Under the pieces are notes generated by a model. The model did no database searches. It had not been told where the DNA came from and was given only the letters and a program-made list of their open reading frames with translations. A DNA stretch of 64,000 nt from Conidiobolus incongruus B7586 (taxonomy: Eukaryota; Entomophthoromycota; Entomophthoromycetes; Entomophthorales; Conidiobolaceae): the NCBI GenBank assembly GCA_000697335.1, contig JNEM01014771.1, positions 1 through 64,000 of the forward strand, read 5' to 3'. Both the position numbers and the translations under genes were made by a program. Below, in pieces: positions 50,408 through 62,707 of the stretch; the stretch's first letter is position 1, and each line of letters begins with the position of its first letter.

Positions 50408-51541
50408 ATGACCAAAATGATTTATCGCAGATTGGGACGTAGTGGTCTCAAGGTTTCAGTCCTCTCCTTTGGTGGATGGTAATTCATACTATTATTAATA
50501 ATATCCATTATCATATTAATCATAATATTTCTTGTTTTAGGTTGACCGTTGGTAACACTGTCGATCAAGGTAAGCAATATAATATTCTAAAATACTACGA
50601 TTGAATCTAATATATCTTCTGCAGCTTTGACTGATAAATTAATGAAGGCTGCTTTTGACAATGGTATTAATTTCTTCGATAATGCTGAAGTTTACGCTCA
50701 TGGTCAAAGCGAAATTGTCATGGGTCAAGCTATCAAGAACAATGGTTTCAAGCGTGAAGACATCGTTGTTGCTACTAAGATTTTCTTCGGTACTGGAGGT
50801 TGGGGTCCTAATGCCAATGGCTTATCCAAAAAACACTTGATTGAAGGTGCTAATGCCAGTTTAAAACGTCTTCAATTGGATTATGTCGATTTGATCTTTG
50901 CTCATCGTCCTGATCCTGAAGTTCCTATGGAAGAAGTCGTTCGTGGATTCAACTTCTTGATTAGTCAAGGAAAAGCTTTCTACTGGGGTACCAGTGAATG
51001 GAGTGCTCAACAAATCACTGAAGCTCACACTATTGCCCAAAGATTAGGTTTAGAAGGCCCCGTTATGGAACAACCCCAATACAACTTATTCGAAAGAGAA
51101 AAGATGGAAAAAGAATACCTTCCCATCTTCGAAAACTTTGGTTTGGGAACCACTATCTGGAGTCCTCTTGCCTCTGGTCTTTTGACTGGTAAGTACAACA
51201 ATGGCATTCCTGAAGGAAGTCGTTTAAGTGCTAAGAAAGGAGATGCCACTATTCTTGCTGCTCAACATAATACACCCGAAGGACAAGCCAAGATTGAAAA
51301 GGTTCGTAAATTAGCTCCAATTGCTGAGAAACTTGGTTGTACCCTTGCACAATTATCCATTGCTTGGTGTGTCAAGAACCCCAATGTCTCCACTGTCATT
51401 ACTGGTGCTTCTAAAGTTGAACAACTTGAAGATAACTTGAAGTCTCTTGATATTGTTGATAAATTAACTCCTGAAATCCTTGAAGAAATTGAGCAAATCT
51501 TCCAAACTAAGCCCACTCCCGTGCCCAATCTCAGAGGATAA
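50408..51541 (+). CDS. AKR-8: Kv-beta-type aldo-keto reductase, intact, best preserved
   Basis: Exons 50408-50478, 50541-50569 and 50625-51541; introns of 62 and 55 nt; 338 residues. It opens MTKMIYRRLGRSGLKVSVLS, with exon 2 LTVGNTVDQ. Tetrad: Asp52 and Tyr57 (FFDNAEVY), Lys85 (VVATKIFF), His127 (LIFAHRPD). Animal Kv-beta proteins have Asn at the last position; His here is the usual AKR residue. The coenzyme-binding ITGASKVEQLEDNL is present; the tail is PVPNLRG. It uses more C-ending codons (AAC, TTC, ATC, GCC) than AKR-5 and AKR-6 and has the clearest TATA box, so it is probably the most highly expressed member. AKR-7 is its nearest pseudogene. Confidence 0.95.
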
Positions 51542-52022
51542 ATATTAAGTTGTAAATTTTAATTCAATTAAATAAATCATTTTGCCTCATCATTGAATTA
51601 GTGTTGTCACCATTATATTCGACAAACTTATTATCAAATATCAATAATATATATTAATCAAATTGTAGTTTTTATTTCCTTAATATATCATTTGTGAAAA
51701 AAATTAATTAGACAAATAGATAACCAAAATACTGTATTCAAAAATGAAAAATGATATAACAAACTATATTTATGATCAATTAACTTTCAATATATCCGCT
51801 ATAATATAATATTTTTATTGATCAAAAATCAGAAATGATTTGTTTATTTCTGATTTATCAATCAAGCAATAAAATGAAGCCTTTATCCCATAAATAAAAT
51901 TCAAAAAATTATATCATATAAATATATCTGAATAAATTCAAATTCGTTTAATATAGCTTTTCAGTTTTAATTTTTAAATATCTATTTAAACTTGAATATA
52001 ACCTAAATAATTTTAATTTAAA
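51542..52022. other. Intergenic between AKR-8 and RRP36
   Basis: AT-rich 3' flank of AKR-8 and promoter side of RRP36; no distinct motif. Confidence 0.45.
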
Positions 52023-52798
52023 ATGAGTTTAAATACGACCACTAAAACTAAACAATCTAAAAAAGAGTAATTCAACCGAAAAAATATCAATGATAAAATT
52101 GAATTATTAATTATTTAAATTAGACCCACATTTATGAGTGCCAAAAAACCAGTTAGTAGGTTGAGACAAGTTGTTGAAGTACCCAAAAAAGTAAATATCA
52201 ATGATACAAAAATTATGTGATATAAATTAATAATTTTGCAATTCAGACCAATAGAGATCCCCGTTTTGAACATATATCAGGAAAATTTAACGAAGATTTA
52301 TTTAAAAAGAGTTATGCATTCGTGGATGAGATCAAAAAACAAGAGTTGAAAGAATTGAGAAAGGAAGTAAATAAGACTAAAGATGCTCAATTGAAGAGTG
52401 AATTGAAGAAAAAATTGGAAGCTGAAGTAAATATAATATCATTGGTTATTGAAAAGCTGTTTTATTAATATTATCATGTAGCTATCAAAACAAAATATTG
52501 AAAAACAAAGGGAAGAAAAACAAAAGCTAAAGAGAGAGTTACGTAAGAATGAAATGAAATTAATTAAACAAGGGAAGAAACCTTTCTTCTTAAAGAAATG
52601 TAATATTAATATCTCACAATTTCATAATTTTATAACTAATGTTACTATTTAGCTCATATCAAACAAATTGAACTAACTAAGAAATTCAACGAAATGAAGG
52701 ATAAAGTTAATATCGATAAATTGTTGGAGAAGAGGAGGAAACGCAACGCTAATAAGGATCACAAAGCTCTCCCCTTTAAAAGAAGACAAACTGAATAA
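52023..52798 (+). CDS. RRP36: rRNA biogenesis protein RRP36
   Basis: Nucleolar factor of early pre-rRNA cleavage for the small subunit (90S pre-ribosome). Exons 52023-52066, 52124-52190, 52247-52426, 52482-52599 and 52653-52798; introns of 57, 56, 55 and 53 nt; 184 residues. Family blocks in order: MSAKKPVSRLRQVVEVPKK, RDPRFEHISG, FKKSYAFVDEIKKQELKEL, a Lys/Glu-rich coiled stretch, KLIKQGKKPFFLKKS, and the basic end LLEKRRKRNANKDHKALP. The first exon is short and low-complexity (MSLNTTTKTKQSKKE). It was chosen because its GTAATT donor joins in exact phase to the exon with PTFMSAKKP, and the family normally has sequence before MSAK. If wrong, the internal ATG at 52134 would give 163 residues. 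Confidence 0.93.
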
Positions 52799-54873
52799 TT
52801 TGACCTCTCAACTGGTTAATACTGTACTTAATATTATATGTGTAGATCTAATGTTATCACTGTTTTTAATAAATATCATTTAATTATTTTATTCATAGAT
52901 GAATATTATAGTAAAATATAATTCTCACTATTATACATTTACACATCAACTTTGGACATATATCTGTTTTAATTACTCAAATCAATACAAGTTTGATCAA
53001 ATAATAATTAATAGCTTTGATCTCATTAAACTAATAAAATTATCAATTTCTTGAATTTTTTCTTTATTTTTAACCTTTTGATTATTTATTGAAACCAATA
53101 TGTATAGGTTCAATGAATCAGATTTTAATTTATTCTTGAAATGTAAGAGGCAAAAAGTGCCAATAAATAAGCTATCATTATCCAATATCATATCAGTTAA
53201 ACAGAAAAAACATCAATCTTTTTTGAATATTTATTATAAATTTTGATATTAGTTCAAAATCAGAAATAAAGCATTTATCTTCACTTTTTTCTTGACACTT
53301 GATAATATATTCCATATCATTAAAATAAAATATACTAATTTCCATTCCTTAGATAATATCAATAGATTTAGTTACTTGAAACATGTATAAAATTTAATAT
53401 TAGTGAATTGATTATTAGGTTATTGCTAATGAACAACAATAACAAATGTTAAATACAATAAAACTTATATCATTGTATTAAACTTAATTATTGAGCATTT
53501 TTATAATTTTTAGGTTATAATCAATAGTCTTTATAAACTAAATCAACCTATAAATTAATTATTCTCATATATAATAATTAGTTATTTTTGTATTATTTTA
53601 AATATATTAATTACTAAAATATATATTATCATCAACCAAGATATTATTCAATAATTCAATGTTAATTATACTTTATTTCATAATTAAAGTAGTACATTTA
53701 TACTATTCTTAATTGTGATAAAATAAATACAAGATTATTATGACAAATATAGAATCAAATGAAATGTGTATAAACTGAAATTAGGAAAATAAATGAAATT
53801 TACATTTATTATAATTAAATCATGTACTTATGTTGTATGTCAATATTATATATGATTATATTATTTCAAATACATCTTTAGCTATCTCAAGATGAACTTT
53901 CGTTTCAAATAATTACATTATACCAAAAATCATCACATTGTAATTATTGCAGTTTACATTTTATATTTTCATTAAATATTAAGTAGAATAATATCAAATC
54001 TTATAAATGGATGATTAATTTAATTTCGTTTTATTTAACTAATATTGCAACTTTAAATTATTCTTACATATACTTGTCAATCAACAAAATTGTTTATAAA
54101 CTTGGTTAATATTTATATTCTTAGGAACAGGAATTTCATATTAATTAAAATATTTTTATGTAGAAATTGAAAGAATTTATTAAATTTTGTATAATTTATA
54201 TAATTTATCAATGTGGTTACTTTTAAATATATTGTTATATACATATATATACCTATATATTTGAAAGATATTGATTAGATTATTATAGTCAATATTTTTA
54301 TAGACAACAATGGTTTTAAAAAATTATCTGAATCCTCAAAGATCAAGGTGGATAAATCAAAATGTGATGATGATAGTGCAGGGTTTCTGAATTTTCTCAT
54401 CATAGGGTTGTATATTCTTGTGATTTTTCTTAAGTTATTTTTGTTAGGTAGTTTGAATATTGTTAGATAATTTTAGTACATGGATCCAAATTAAACTCTT
54501 TTCAATATATTTTTCAAAGGCTTTATTATTGCATTTTTTCAACTTATTTGGAACTTATCCTTGGCTCAAGTACAATTACAACTAAGTCCAAATTCCATTC
54601 ACATCCCACAATTAAAATAATAGCAAAATATAACAGCTTTTAATAAAACTAATTTGATAAAATATAATCTTTCAAGTACAATATTCAAAAATCCTAAAAA
54701 ATCCAAATTCAATTGATTTGATGATCAAATGTGACTGATCTTAACTAAATTGTCGACCTTATCTAAATTCAGTTGAAATTGATGGCATCCACCACTCTTT
54801 ACATTAAATATATACTAACAATCAATCACAAGTCATTTATAGTATTAAATACATATAATTAATTTTGATTATA
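52799..54873. other. Intergenic, nothing recognised
   Basis: AT-rich; a 64-codon minus-strand frame at 52997-53191 has no recognisable domain. Confidence 0.45.
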
Positions 54874-57650
54874 ATGGGTTCAGCAAATGAAAATAACAAC
54901 AATTTAAAATATTCTAGTGAACAAGTAGCTAATCATACAAATTCTGAACTGAGACCCTTTGAATGTAAGTAATTCAAATTTAGTGTTTTGTATTATATTG
55001 TATTTTTTCAATTTAATGACTTACTCAAAATGTATTTTAGATCCTCTAAATTTTAATCTATATATGTAAGAATTCGATAAAGATTTGATTATTCTATACT
55101 TTATCATTTTTAATAACACTGAGAATAATTCCTTGATCTACAATAAAAATCAATTTGCATTTATATATCTGAATAATTTAGTCATAGTCATATATCTTCT
55201 TCTTTTAATAACATTTTCATTCATACGATCTTCAACGATTTACTAATTGAATCTTAAACAAATAGACTGCTGATCTCAAAATTACAAAAACTACTAATCC
55301 TAAACCACTTAAACATAACCAAGAATTACTCTTTGCGGATTCCTTCTCTGACCACATGTTCGAAGTAGATTGGCATAGTGAGAAAGGATTGTCCAACCCA
55401 GAAATTAAACCTTACTAACCTCTCGTCCTCGATCTCAGTTCAATTGTCTTTCACTATGCGTTCAATTGCTTTGAGGATATGAAAGCTTACAGGGGAGTGA
55501 ATGGTGAAATAAGACCCTTTCGCCCCGATTTGAATATGTCACGCCTTAATTGCTCCGCTGAACGTATCGCTCTACCTGCCTTTGACGGTGATCAATTAAT
55601 TGAATGAATTAAAAAACTGGTAAAATTGGAAGAACGTTCGATCTCTAGCAAAAAAGGATACTCCCTCTATATTCGTACCACTTTGATCAGTACTCAAGAA
55701 TATATTGGTGTTACTCCCTCCAATAAGGCTAAATTGTTTGTCTTTTTTTTCAGTAGGTCCTTGTTTCAATACTGGATTCAAGGCTGTATCTCTTTTGGCT
55801 ATTTCAACATACATCTGTGCCTGGCCAGATGGTACTGGTAATACCAAGGTTGGTGGTAACTATGCTCCTGGTATCAAACCCCAAATTCACATCAACCAAT
55901 AGAATTGTGCTCAGTACTTGTGGCTGTTTGGCCCTGAAGAATATTTGACAAAAGTAGGTGCTATGAACTGCTTCATTTACTGGAAGAATGAAGAAGGTGA
56001 ACTTGAACTTGCCATACCTCCTCTCAATGGTATTACCATAGAATTGAAGAAATGGGAAATTTTTTAATTTCTAATTTTTCAAACATATTATTAATTTCAA
56101 ATAAAAAAATATATACAAAACAAATAAGAAAATAAATAGTTTTGAATTATATATATATATAATAATTTTTTTGATTAAAAAATTAATTTTTTAAAATTGG
56201 TTGTTTAATTTAATTATATTTAAACCAAATAATAATCATTAAAAGTTTTTTATTTTAGTATTAATAAAACTTAACCACAAACCCTTTAAAATCATTTAAA
56301 ATTTACAAGTAGCTTTTAATAATAAAATATTATCTAAATCAACAATTTATTATTAGGTAAATTATTTTAAAGTTAAAAAAGATTACTTAAAATTTATTAA
56401 AATCTAAAAGATTAATTTTAATAATTACTTTTTTAATTATTAATAAAATAAAAAAATATATTAAAAAACAACTTTTTATTTTAATTTAAAAATTATTAAG
56501 ATACTTTAATATTAGTTACATAAGTATTTTATATATATTAAACTTTAAATTAAAATTAATTAATAAAAATATAAAATAAATATCTTATAATTTAACTAAA
56601 ACTTAAAAAAAAGTTAAAATAGCTATTGTTAAATAAAACTTATTAAAGTATAGTTAAAAACTAAAGCTTTTATAATAAATTATTATAATTAATGAATTTT
56701 AATTTTTTTATAAAATTTTTTGTTAAAATATAAATTAAAATGTTAAATTAAATTAACCCCCTTTATAAATTCCTTAAAATAAATACTTTATTAATAAATA
56801 AATGTTAATTATTATAATAAATTATAATAACATATATTATTTTTATTTAATTCTTAAAAGAAAATTAATTAATAATAAACTTTATATTTTTCTAAATAAA
56901 ACTATTTTTAATTAGTATTCTTAATATAATTTAAAAATACTCATTATTTTATATAATTATAAAATACTAAAATTATAAAAAACTTTTTAATTAAAAATAA
57001 CTAAAAAAAAACTACTATATCTAATATATTCTTTAGATTATAACTTATGTAATTATAACTGTTTTAAGTAATTAAAAAACTAGCTTACAAGAAAAAAAAT
57101 TTCTATAGAAAAATTTAATTAGTTTATAAAATATTAAATTTTAATCTTTAATAAAAAAATTATTTTTTAGATATTAAATCTTTACTAAAAATATAACAAA
57201 AAGTTATTAGAAATAAAAAAATTATTAATTTTATAATATATATTTATTATTACTTTTTATATATTAAAATATTTATTTTTTTTCAATCACAAAAAATTCC
57301 CATTATTTAAATTACAAAGTAATATTATTCTACCAAGTGTTACATAATAATTAACCTTGGAATTAATTAAGTTTTAGGGTGAATTTGAAGTATAACAGCA
57401 CTTTGTTACTATCCACAATATTAAACATACTATAAATAAGAAGAGACTGCTAGATATATTTAGATCAGGAATAGTCTACATTGTTTCTCCAATTAAAGAC
57501 ATTATTTACAATGGCAAAAGCTTGCAAATTCCTTTGGACCCTGATAATCCAGATAGTCAAGCTAGACCTATTGCTACAAGATTTAATAACACTACCATAA
57601 ACATATAATGTGGCAGGATTTCTTATGAATTTTTTGTTGTTGTTGATTAA
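54874..57650 (+). pseudogene. Branched-chain aminotransferase pseudogene, split by mariner
   Basis: Decayed paralogue of the gene at 62708. Exon 1 (54874-54964) reads MGSANENNNNLKYSSEQ to NSELRPF, without the targeting leader of the other copy, so its ancestor may have been cytosolic. Exon 2 starts at 55266 (TADLKITKTTNPKPL). It shows stops at KPY*PL (near 55417) and QLIE*I (near 55604), a frameshift near 55745, and Arg-to-Cys in the SFIRAWP equivalent (TYICAWP). The cofactor-binding Lys region GNTKVGGNYAPG is kept. At 56031-57324 a mariner copy is inserted in the NGTILPG codons. After it, ILPSVT, GEFEV, SGIVYIVSPI and LQIPLDPDNPDSQARP to VVVD* complete the fold-type IV protein. The PLP enzyme is inactive by any reading. 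Confidence 0.93.
56033..57322 (+). mobile_element. Mariner-like DNA transposon, copy 2, in the aminotransferase pseudogene
   Basis: 1290 bp, flanked by TA at 56031-56032 and 57323-57324. Without the element and one TA, the gene reads GGTATTATTCTACCA, in frame with GGTACCATTCTTCCT of the intact copy, so both borders are exact. Ends are TTACCATAGAATTGAAGAAA and, reversed, TTACTTTGTAATTTAAATAA. Its transposase is more AT-shifted than that of copy 1, with numerous stops. It lies in the same direction as the host gene. Confidence 0.95.
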
Positions 57651-57921
57651 ACTCTAAAGTTTGTCAATATTAATTTACTAGTTAGATGATTAATTAGAAG
57701 TGATTAGCAAGTATAACCCATTCTGATAGCATTTTATACATCATTTCTTATCATTTAAATAATTTTTTAGAATTTAAAAACATAAAACATTGAATGATAC
57801 AATGAATTATACAAATCAAATAGTATTTATAATAAAATGATATGAATATATAAAATAAAATTATTTTCAGATTGATGAATAAATTGAGAAAATTAGAGAA
57901 AAGTAATAGAGAGTAAAATAT
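57651..57921. other. Short intergenic spacer
   Basis: AT-rich sequence between the aminotransferase pseudogene and tRNA-His; nothing seen. Confidence 0.4.
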
Positions 57922-57929
57922 AAAAAAAA
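57922..57929 (-). terminator. Possible Pol III terminator of tRNA-His
   Basis: Eight A on the plus strand (T8 on the transcript strand) about 37 nt past the tRNA 3' end. A shorter T4 lies nearer, so this may be a back-up site. Confidence 0.35.
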
Positions 57930-57965
57930 TCCGAATAAATATAACTCTAGAAAAGTAAAGGATTA

Positions 57966-58036
57966 TGCCGTTGCGCGGAATCGAACCGCGGTCTGAGCGG
58001 CCACAACGCTTCGTACTACCACTATACTACAACGGC
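57966..58036 (-). tRNA. tRNA-His (anticodon GTG)
   Basis: 71 nt on the minus strand. Acceptor stem GCCGTTG (58036-58030) pairs fully with CAACGGC (57973-57967), discriminator A at 57966. The anticodon loop is TTGTGGC, giving GTG, on a stem with an A-C mismatch at its outer pair. The T arm is CCGCG/CGCGG-type around TTCGATT. No intron. The extra 5' G needed by His tRNA is not encoded (the base at -1 is A), so it would be added after transcription, as is known in eukaryotes. Confidence 0.95.
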
Positions 58037-58391
58037 TTGACTGAACAAAATCTAAATTAATTTAAATAATCAAATGAATATTTAATCCATATTTTATATT
58101 TTTTTAATTCTCTTTTACCTTTATTGACATTAATTAAATCTATATTTAACTCTGCAATTTGCTACTATTTTATCTCATACATTTTTCATAATATTTTATA
58201 TATAATACCATTACTTCATTCTATCGAATATAGCTAATTTTAACTATTTTCATTTCAATATCAAATATAAATTATACCTATTTTTAAAATTTTATAAATA
58301 TTTTCATATTTTATTATCATTGAAAAACTATATTACTGTATATTTAATAAAAATTGAATAAATAAAGGATTTTGATTTGAATTAATTGTAT
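58037..58391. other. Intergenic spacer
   Basis: AT-rich; lies between tRNA-His and the 3' end of the dioxygenase gene. Nothing seen. Confidence 0.45.
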
Positions 58392-59579
58392 TTAATTTTG
58401 ATAATGCAATGTTCTGAACTTGTTTTTGAAATCGTCCCAACTGACATACGCCCCCTTCAACCATCTATCGCTAGTGCTTGGATCGAACTCGGTACGCCCG
58501 TGCAAAACACGACGATTGGCGAAGAGGACACAGTCTCCTGGACTCATTTTAACTTGATAGAGATTCTTTGGTTGGTGAAGTGCTTCAGAGAATTGACTCA
58601 GTGCCTTGTAGAGCTTGGAGAGAGGGATATCTTTGAGAGGTACAATAGGTCCCTGAAATGGAGGTGCAAAGAATAGGTCGTAGTGCTCGTTGGGGTTAGA
58701 TTTGATTGTGGGCCGAGTGTAACGATAGTAACGACCGTCATTGAGGTAATGAAAGGGAATTGGAACGGATTGCAAGATCTCAAAGGATTCAGGATGGTGC
58801 TTTTTAACATATTCAATGGCACGATATCCGTCAACGAACAAACTATCACCGCCTTGAGCTTCGTTGGTCAAGCAGTGTAACAATTGAATACCTGGGGGAC
58901 TTTCAAAGTATAATAGATCCATATGGAGACCTAAATCAAGAGACGTATATGCAATATTTTTGGCATTAGCTTCGCTCTTGACATTCCAGCTAAGGCCATA
59001 AAAGGTATTCATGATGTTACCAATTTGGGAGCCTACTTCTATGACGCTTTCTTGTTTGAGAGGAACACCTCGAATGAAGCATAAGCCATACTGAGCTAAG
59101 TAATTAATGGCTTTGCCCCAAATTTGACGATCGCCCATGAATTCTTCATAAGATAGATAAATATCTTTGACAGGGAGAATACTAGCATCCCAGGATTTAG
59201 CAGATCCTTTAGCAATGAATGGATCATGTTCATAGTCATCATTAAAATAATTTTTAACCCACTCCAAGTCGTATATACTTTCATGGGCTTCATTGCGGTG
59301 ATGGATGGAATTAGGGGCCCATATGATTTTCAATTGGTTGTGACTAACGCTCATGTGATCAATAGTAGGATTAGTGTGGACATTGCAGGATGAATGCAAC
59401 TTTTGCTGGTTGCTTGGATGGATACACTTTTCACATTTGCAATGATCACGTAGCCAGCTCTTGTTGACCTTGAGAGTGTCATTAATTACGAGTTCGTCAT
59501 TGACTTGCTGGAGTTTGTAATTAAGAAAGGTAGGAGATAATTTAAATAAATTTAATTGAGTTGTGGAAAAATTAGATCT
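58392..59579 (-). CDS. Gamma-butyrobetaine dioxygenase-like 2-oxoglutarate oxygenase (first exon uncertain)
   Basis: Fe(II)/2-oxoglutarate oxygenase of the BBOX/TMLHE family, which acts in carnitine synthesis; BBOX is the closer match. 395 codons are open in one exon. N-terminal zinc domain: SWLRDHCKCEKCIHP, with the family's Cys-x-Cys-x2-Cys. The catalytic domain has the iron ligands His219 and Asp221 (LGLHMDLLYFESPPG, numbering within this exon) and His360 (RRVLHGR), plus LLHCL, GGDSLFVDG and SPGDCVLFANRR. The exon starts after TTTTAG (3' splice site at 59580-59581) with RSNFSTTQLNLFKL and no Met, so at least one upstream exon is missing; a basic stretch HLKRYIWNQAINHSK near 59650-59695 joins in frame and could be part of a mitochondrial leader, but I found no ATG for it. 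Confidence 0.9.
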   Translation of the reverse strand, partial: RSNFSTTQLNLFKLSPTFLNYKLQQVNDELVINDTLKVNKSWLRDHCKCEKCIHPSNQQKLHSSCNVHTNPTIDHMSVSHNQLKIIWAPNSIHHRNEAHESIYDLEWVKNYFNDDYEHDPFIAKGSAKSWDASILPVKDIYLSYEEFMGDRQIWGKAINYLAQYGLCFIRGVPLKQESVIEVGSQIGNIMNTFYGLSWNVKSEANAKNIAYTSLDLGLHMDLLYFESPPGIQLLHCLTNEAQGGDSLFVDGYRAIEYVKKHHPESFEILQSVPIPFHYLNDGRYYRYTRPTIKSNPNEHYDLFFAPPFQGPIVPLKDIPLSKLYKALSQFSEALHQPKNLYQVKMSPGDCVLFANRRVLHGRTEFDPSTSDRWLKGAYVSWDDFKNKFRTLHYQN

Positions 59580-62500
59580 CTAAAATCTATGCTTAAATAT
59601 ATATCCATTCATATTTAAATAATTATATAACTACAATGTACCTTAGAATGGTTAATAGCTTGATTCCATATATATCTTTTTAAGTGGCTGAAATTAGATT
59701 GAATTAAATTAACTATGTAATGTTCAATTTATATTCGAATATTTGAATTAATGTTAATTACCTAACATTATATTAATAATTTTTGATTAACTGATTATTA
59801 ACACAGAGTTGAATGCTAATAATTGTTCATTATTATTAATATTATATTTTTTACATTTCACCAATTCATGGGATTTTTAAAATTGAGTGTATTTTTAGGA
59901 ACAGTCTCAAATTGAAACATTGAATTTTTCATTTATAATTTCAATGTTAATCAAATCATATGTAATTTGTCACTTAATGGACTTTAAAGCAGGTGATCTT
60001 TTGTAAATTTTTATCTGGTAAAGTATATATCCGTGGTAATGTCAATATATTGATTCTCTGGTATAGATATATACTAAAATTCATATTATAATCTATTGGA
60101 ATAAAGCAATTTATATTCATTCAATATTCTATTATAAGCTATGCACAATACCCAATTTTAATTTCCCATGCTCCCATTATGATTTATTATTAAACTGATA
60201 TTAAAAAATTTTACTATATTGAATTGTAAACGACTAATAGTAATGTGGAACTAGATATTAACAGAATTGATCAAAATAGACATGTATATTTCTCGATTCG
60301 CTTGATGATACAAAATGTGATAAATTTATAGATTAAAACATTCAAATAATTATCAAAATATAGGCCACTTCGATTTGATATGAAAATTCAATTAACATTA
60401 TTATATATATTTGGGTTATATTGATATAATTTTAAAAACAATTTTAACTTATAAATAGTTTATATAAAAACATTAAATTTTAATATACATCCCAATCGTA
60501 AAATACATATTTTCAGGCATTATTTTTATTGCTAATTAATTTATAGTTTACATATTGTAATTTAAGTTTTGATTAATTTTATCGTCCAAATTGGTTAAAA
60601 TTAAAATTTTAAAATCATTTCTGTTAAAATCTCAGTTTATATTGGATAACTTTGAATTTAATAGTGAATATTAATATTATTAAGAATTTACAATTCCACC
60701 AATATAAATGCTTTTAATTCATATTTGTAAAATTAATTAAACATTGATCTTATTTGCAATATTAACTATTTTTATATTGAAAAATTCTAGTCATACACAT
60801 TATAAATTACTAAGTAATCAATTTTCGTACTTCAAAATATACCATTTAATTATATAAATATTGGTGATAATACTGTATCAGCCATGATACAATATTATTG
60901 AAAGATAACTTTGTTAGCTATATAATTTAAACATATTATATTTGAATGTAAAAAAATTTTTTTTTCAAATATTTTAATCAATAATATTAACTGGTTTTGA
61001 TATTGAGGAATATTATAATTCAATATTTTTCCGAAATTTACATCATATTTATTCAAATTTTTATATTGTAAATGAATAATTAGAAATTAGTTTAGACTAA
61101 TTTTAAAAATATTTAAATCATAGACAAATCTATATTTAGATTATTAACAATACATTCTATTAAATGTATAAATATTTTATAATTATTTAATATTTCTTGT
61201 TATAATACTAAATATTCAACTAGTTTTAATTGGTTATAATGTAAGGATAAAATAGATACAAGATCAAGGATTTGATTTTTAAATTATATACTAATGAGTA
61301 TTATACAACAAGACATATAAACTTTTTATGACAATATTCGCAAAAATGAAGCATTCATATTATTTCGATAAAACTCAAATATTATTAAAAACATATTTCC
61401 AAATTATTTACTATTTACCCATGAATTATATAGAATTTCAATGAATAGTCTAATTATAGATATTTCAATTATCAAAATATTTCAACTGCTCATATATTCT
61501 TTATATTTAAACATAACGAAGACATTTTCATTAAATTAACATTAATTAATTTCAATATCAATAAAAAATGTGAAAGATTCTTCTTTTTCATTAAGCATTT
61601 GTATACTAAAATAACGTGATTTGTAATTTCTAAATTTGGAACTCGTTTATTTGGGAATTCAGGAAAATTGTATAGATATTGCTAATATTTTGAAATTTGT
61701 AAAAAATCATAATTTATAAAATATTTATATGAATGAAATCAAATTATTATCTATAATTCATGCTTTTAAATAAAGTTTGAATTGAAGCCAATATAAACTG
61801 TAATTGGCCATAAGTATCCAATTTCAATTATCCCGACTCAAGGTTCATCATCTCAACAACTATGATATTCCCAATCATGGATTTATTGTATTCTTGGAGT
61901 GTTATTGATTAACAGTTCAGCCAGCTATCACGAGCTTATATTTTATCCTTTATTCTTTCGACAGTATTGTCATAAGAATAGAAAGGCGGATAAAATATCA
62001 ATTGATGTCATTAAAATAATATTACTCTGTAGAATCCGATTAGGAAACTGGATAATCAACTCACCAAAATTATCAACATTAATTAGCATAATATTAAACC
62101 GACAACTGATTACCAATTTTTAGACAATTGGATATGGCAGACTTTTTCCAATTATTAGAATGAGAAGGAATATCTTTTTGATTAATAGTAGTCGTGACTA
62201 ATTTCCTAAGATTAAGTTGATATTATATTTTGATATAGTATAAATACTTTATAATCAAGTCACAAATAAAAGATTATTTAAAATAAGAATAAATAAACAG
62301 ATTATTGAATTTCAGCCATTTTATTTTCAAAATATACAGCGGTTAAATAATCATATAAAATAAAAAATTTCCATATAGCAATATAAGAAATTTAATATAG
62401 CCGCTAAAAGGAAATTACATTAAATGCACAACATGTAACTCTACAATTATATTGGCTTATATAGAAAATAAAAGAAAATGATTAGTTAAAAATGAGTATT

Positions 62501-62707
62501 TTAAAATAAAATCGAATGATAAAAAGGAAAAAATATGAAATTACAATCCAATATCATGGGGGAATCATGTGACTTGTCAAATAGCAGTCGATAATATATA
62601 AATGAATTTTAGTACTTAACATTGGGTCAATTTTTATATTCAAAAATATATTATAATTAAATTATCATTCTTTTAAATATTTGTTATAGTATATACATAT
62701 TAACTCG
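59580..62707. other. Intergenic, probable shared upstream region
   Basis: 3.1 kb between the divergent dioxygenase and aminotransferase genes, AT-rich. It must contain the dioxygenase start exon. A somewhat GC-richer patch at 61800-62160 has a 74-codon frame (61899-62123) with no recognisable domain. Confidence 0.45.

Noticed and set aside
58386-58676. Plus-strand frame opposite the dioxygenase
   Set aside because: Antisense shadow; no family resemblance.
61899-62123. 74-codon frame as a small gene
   Set aside because: No recognisable domain, no TATA motif or splice context; slight GC rise only.
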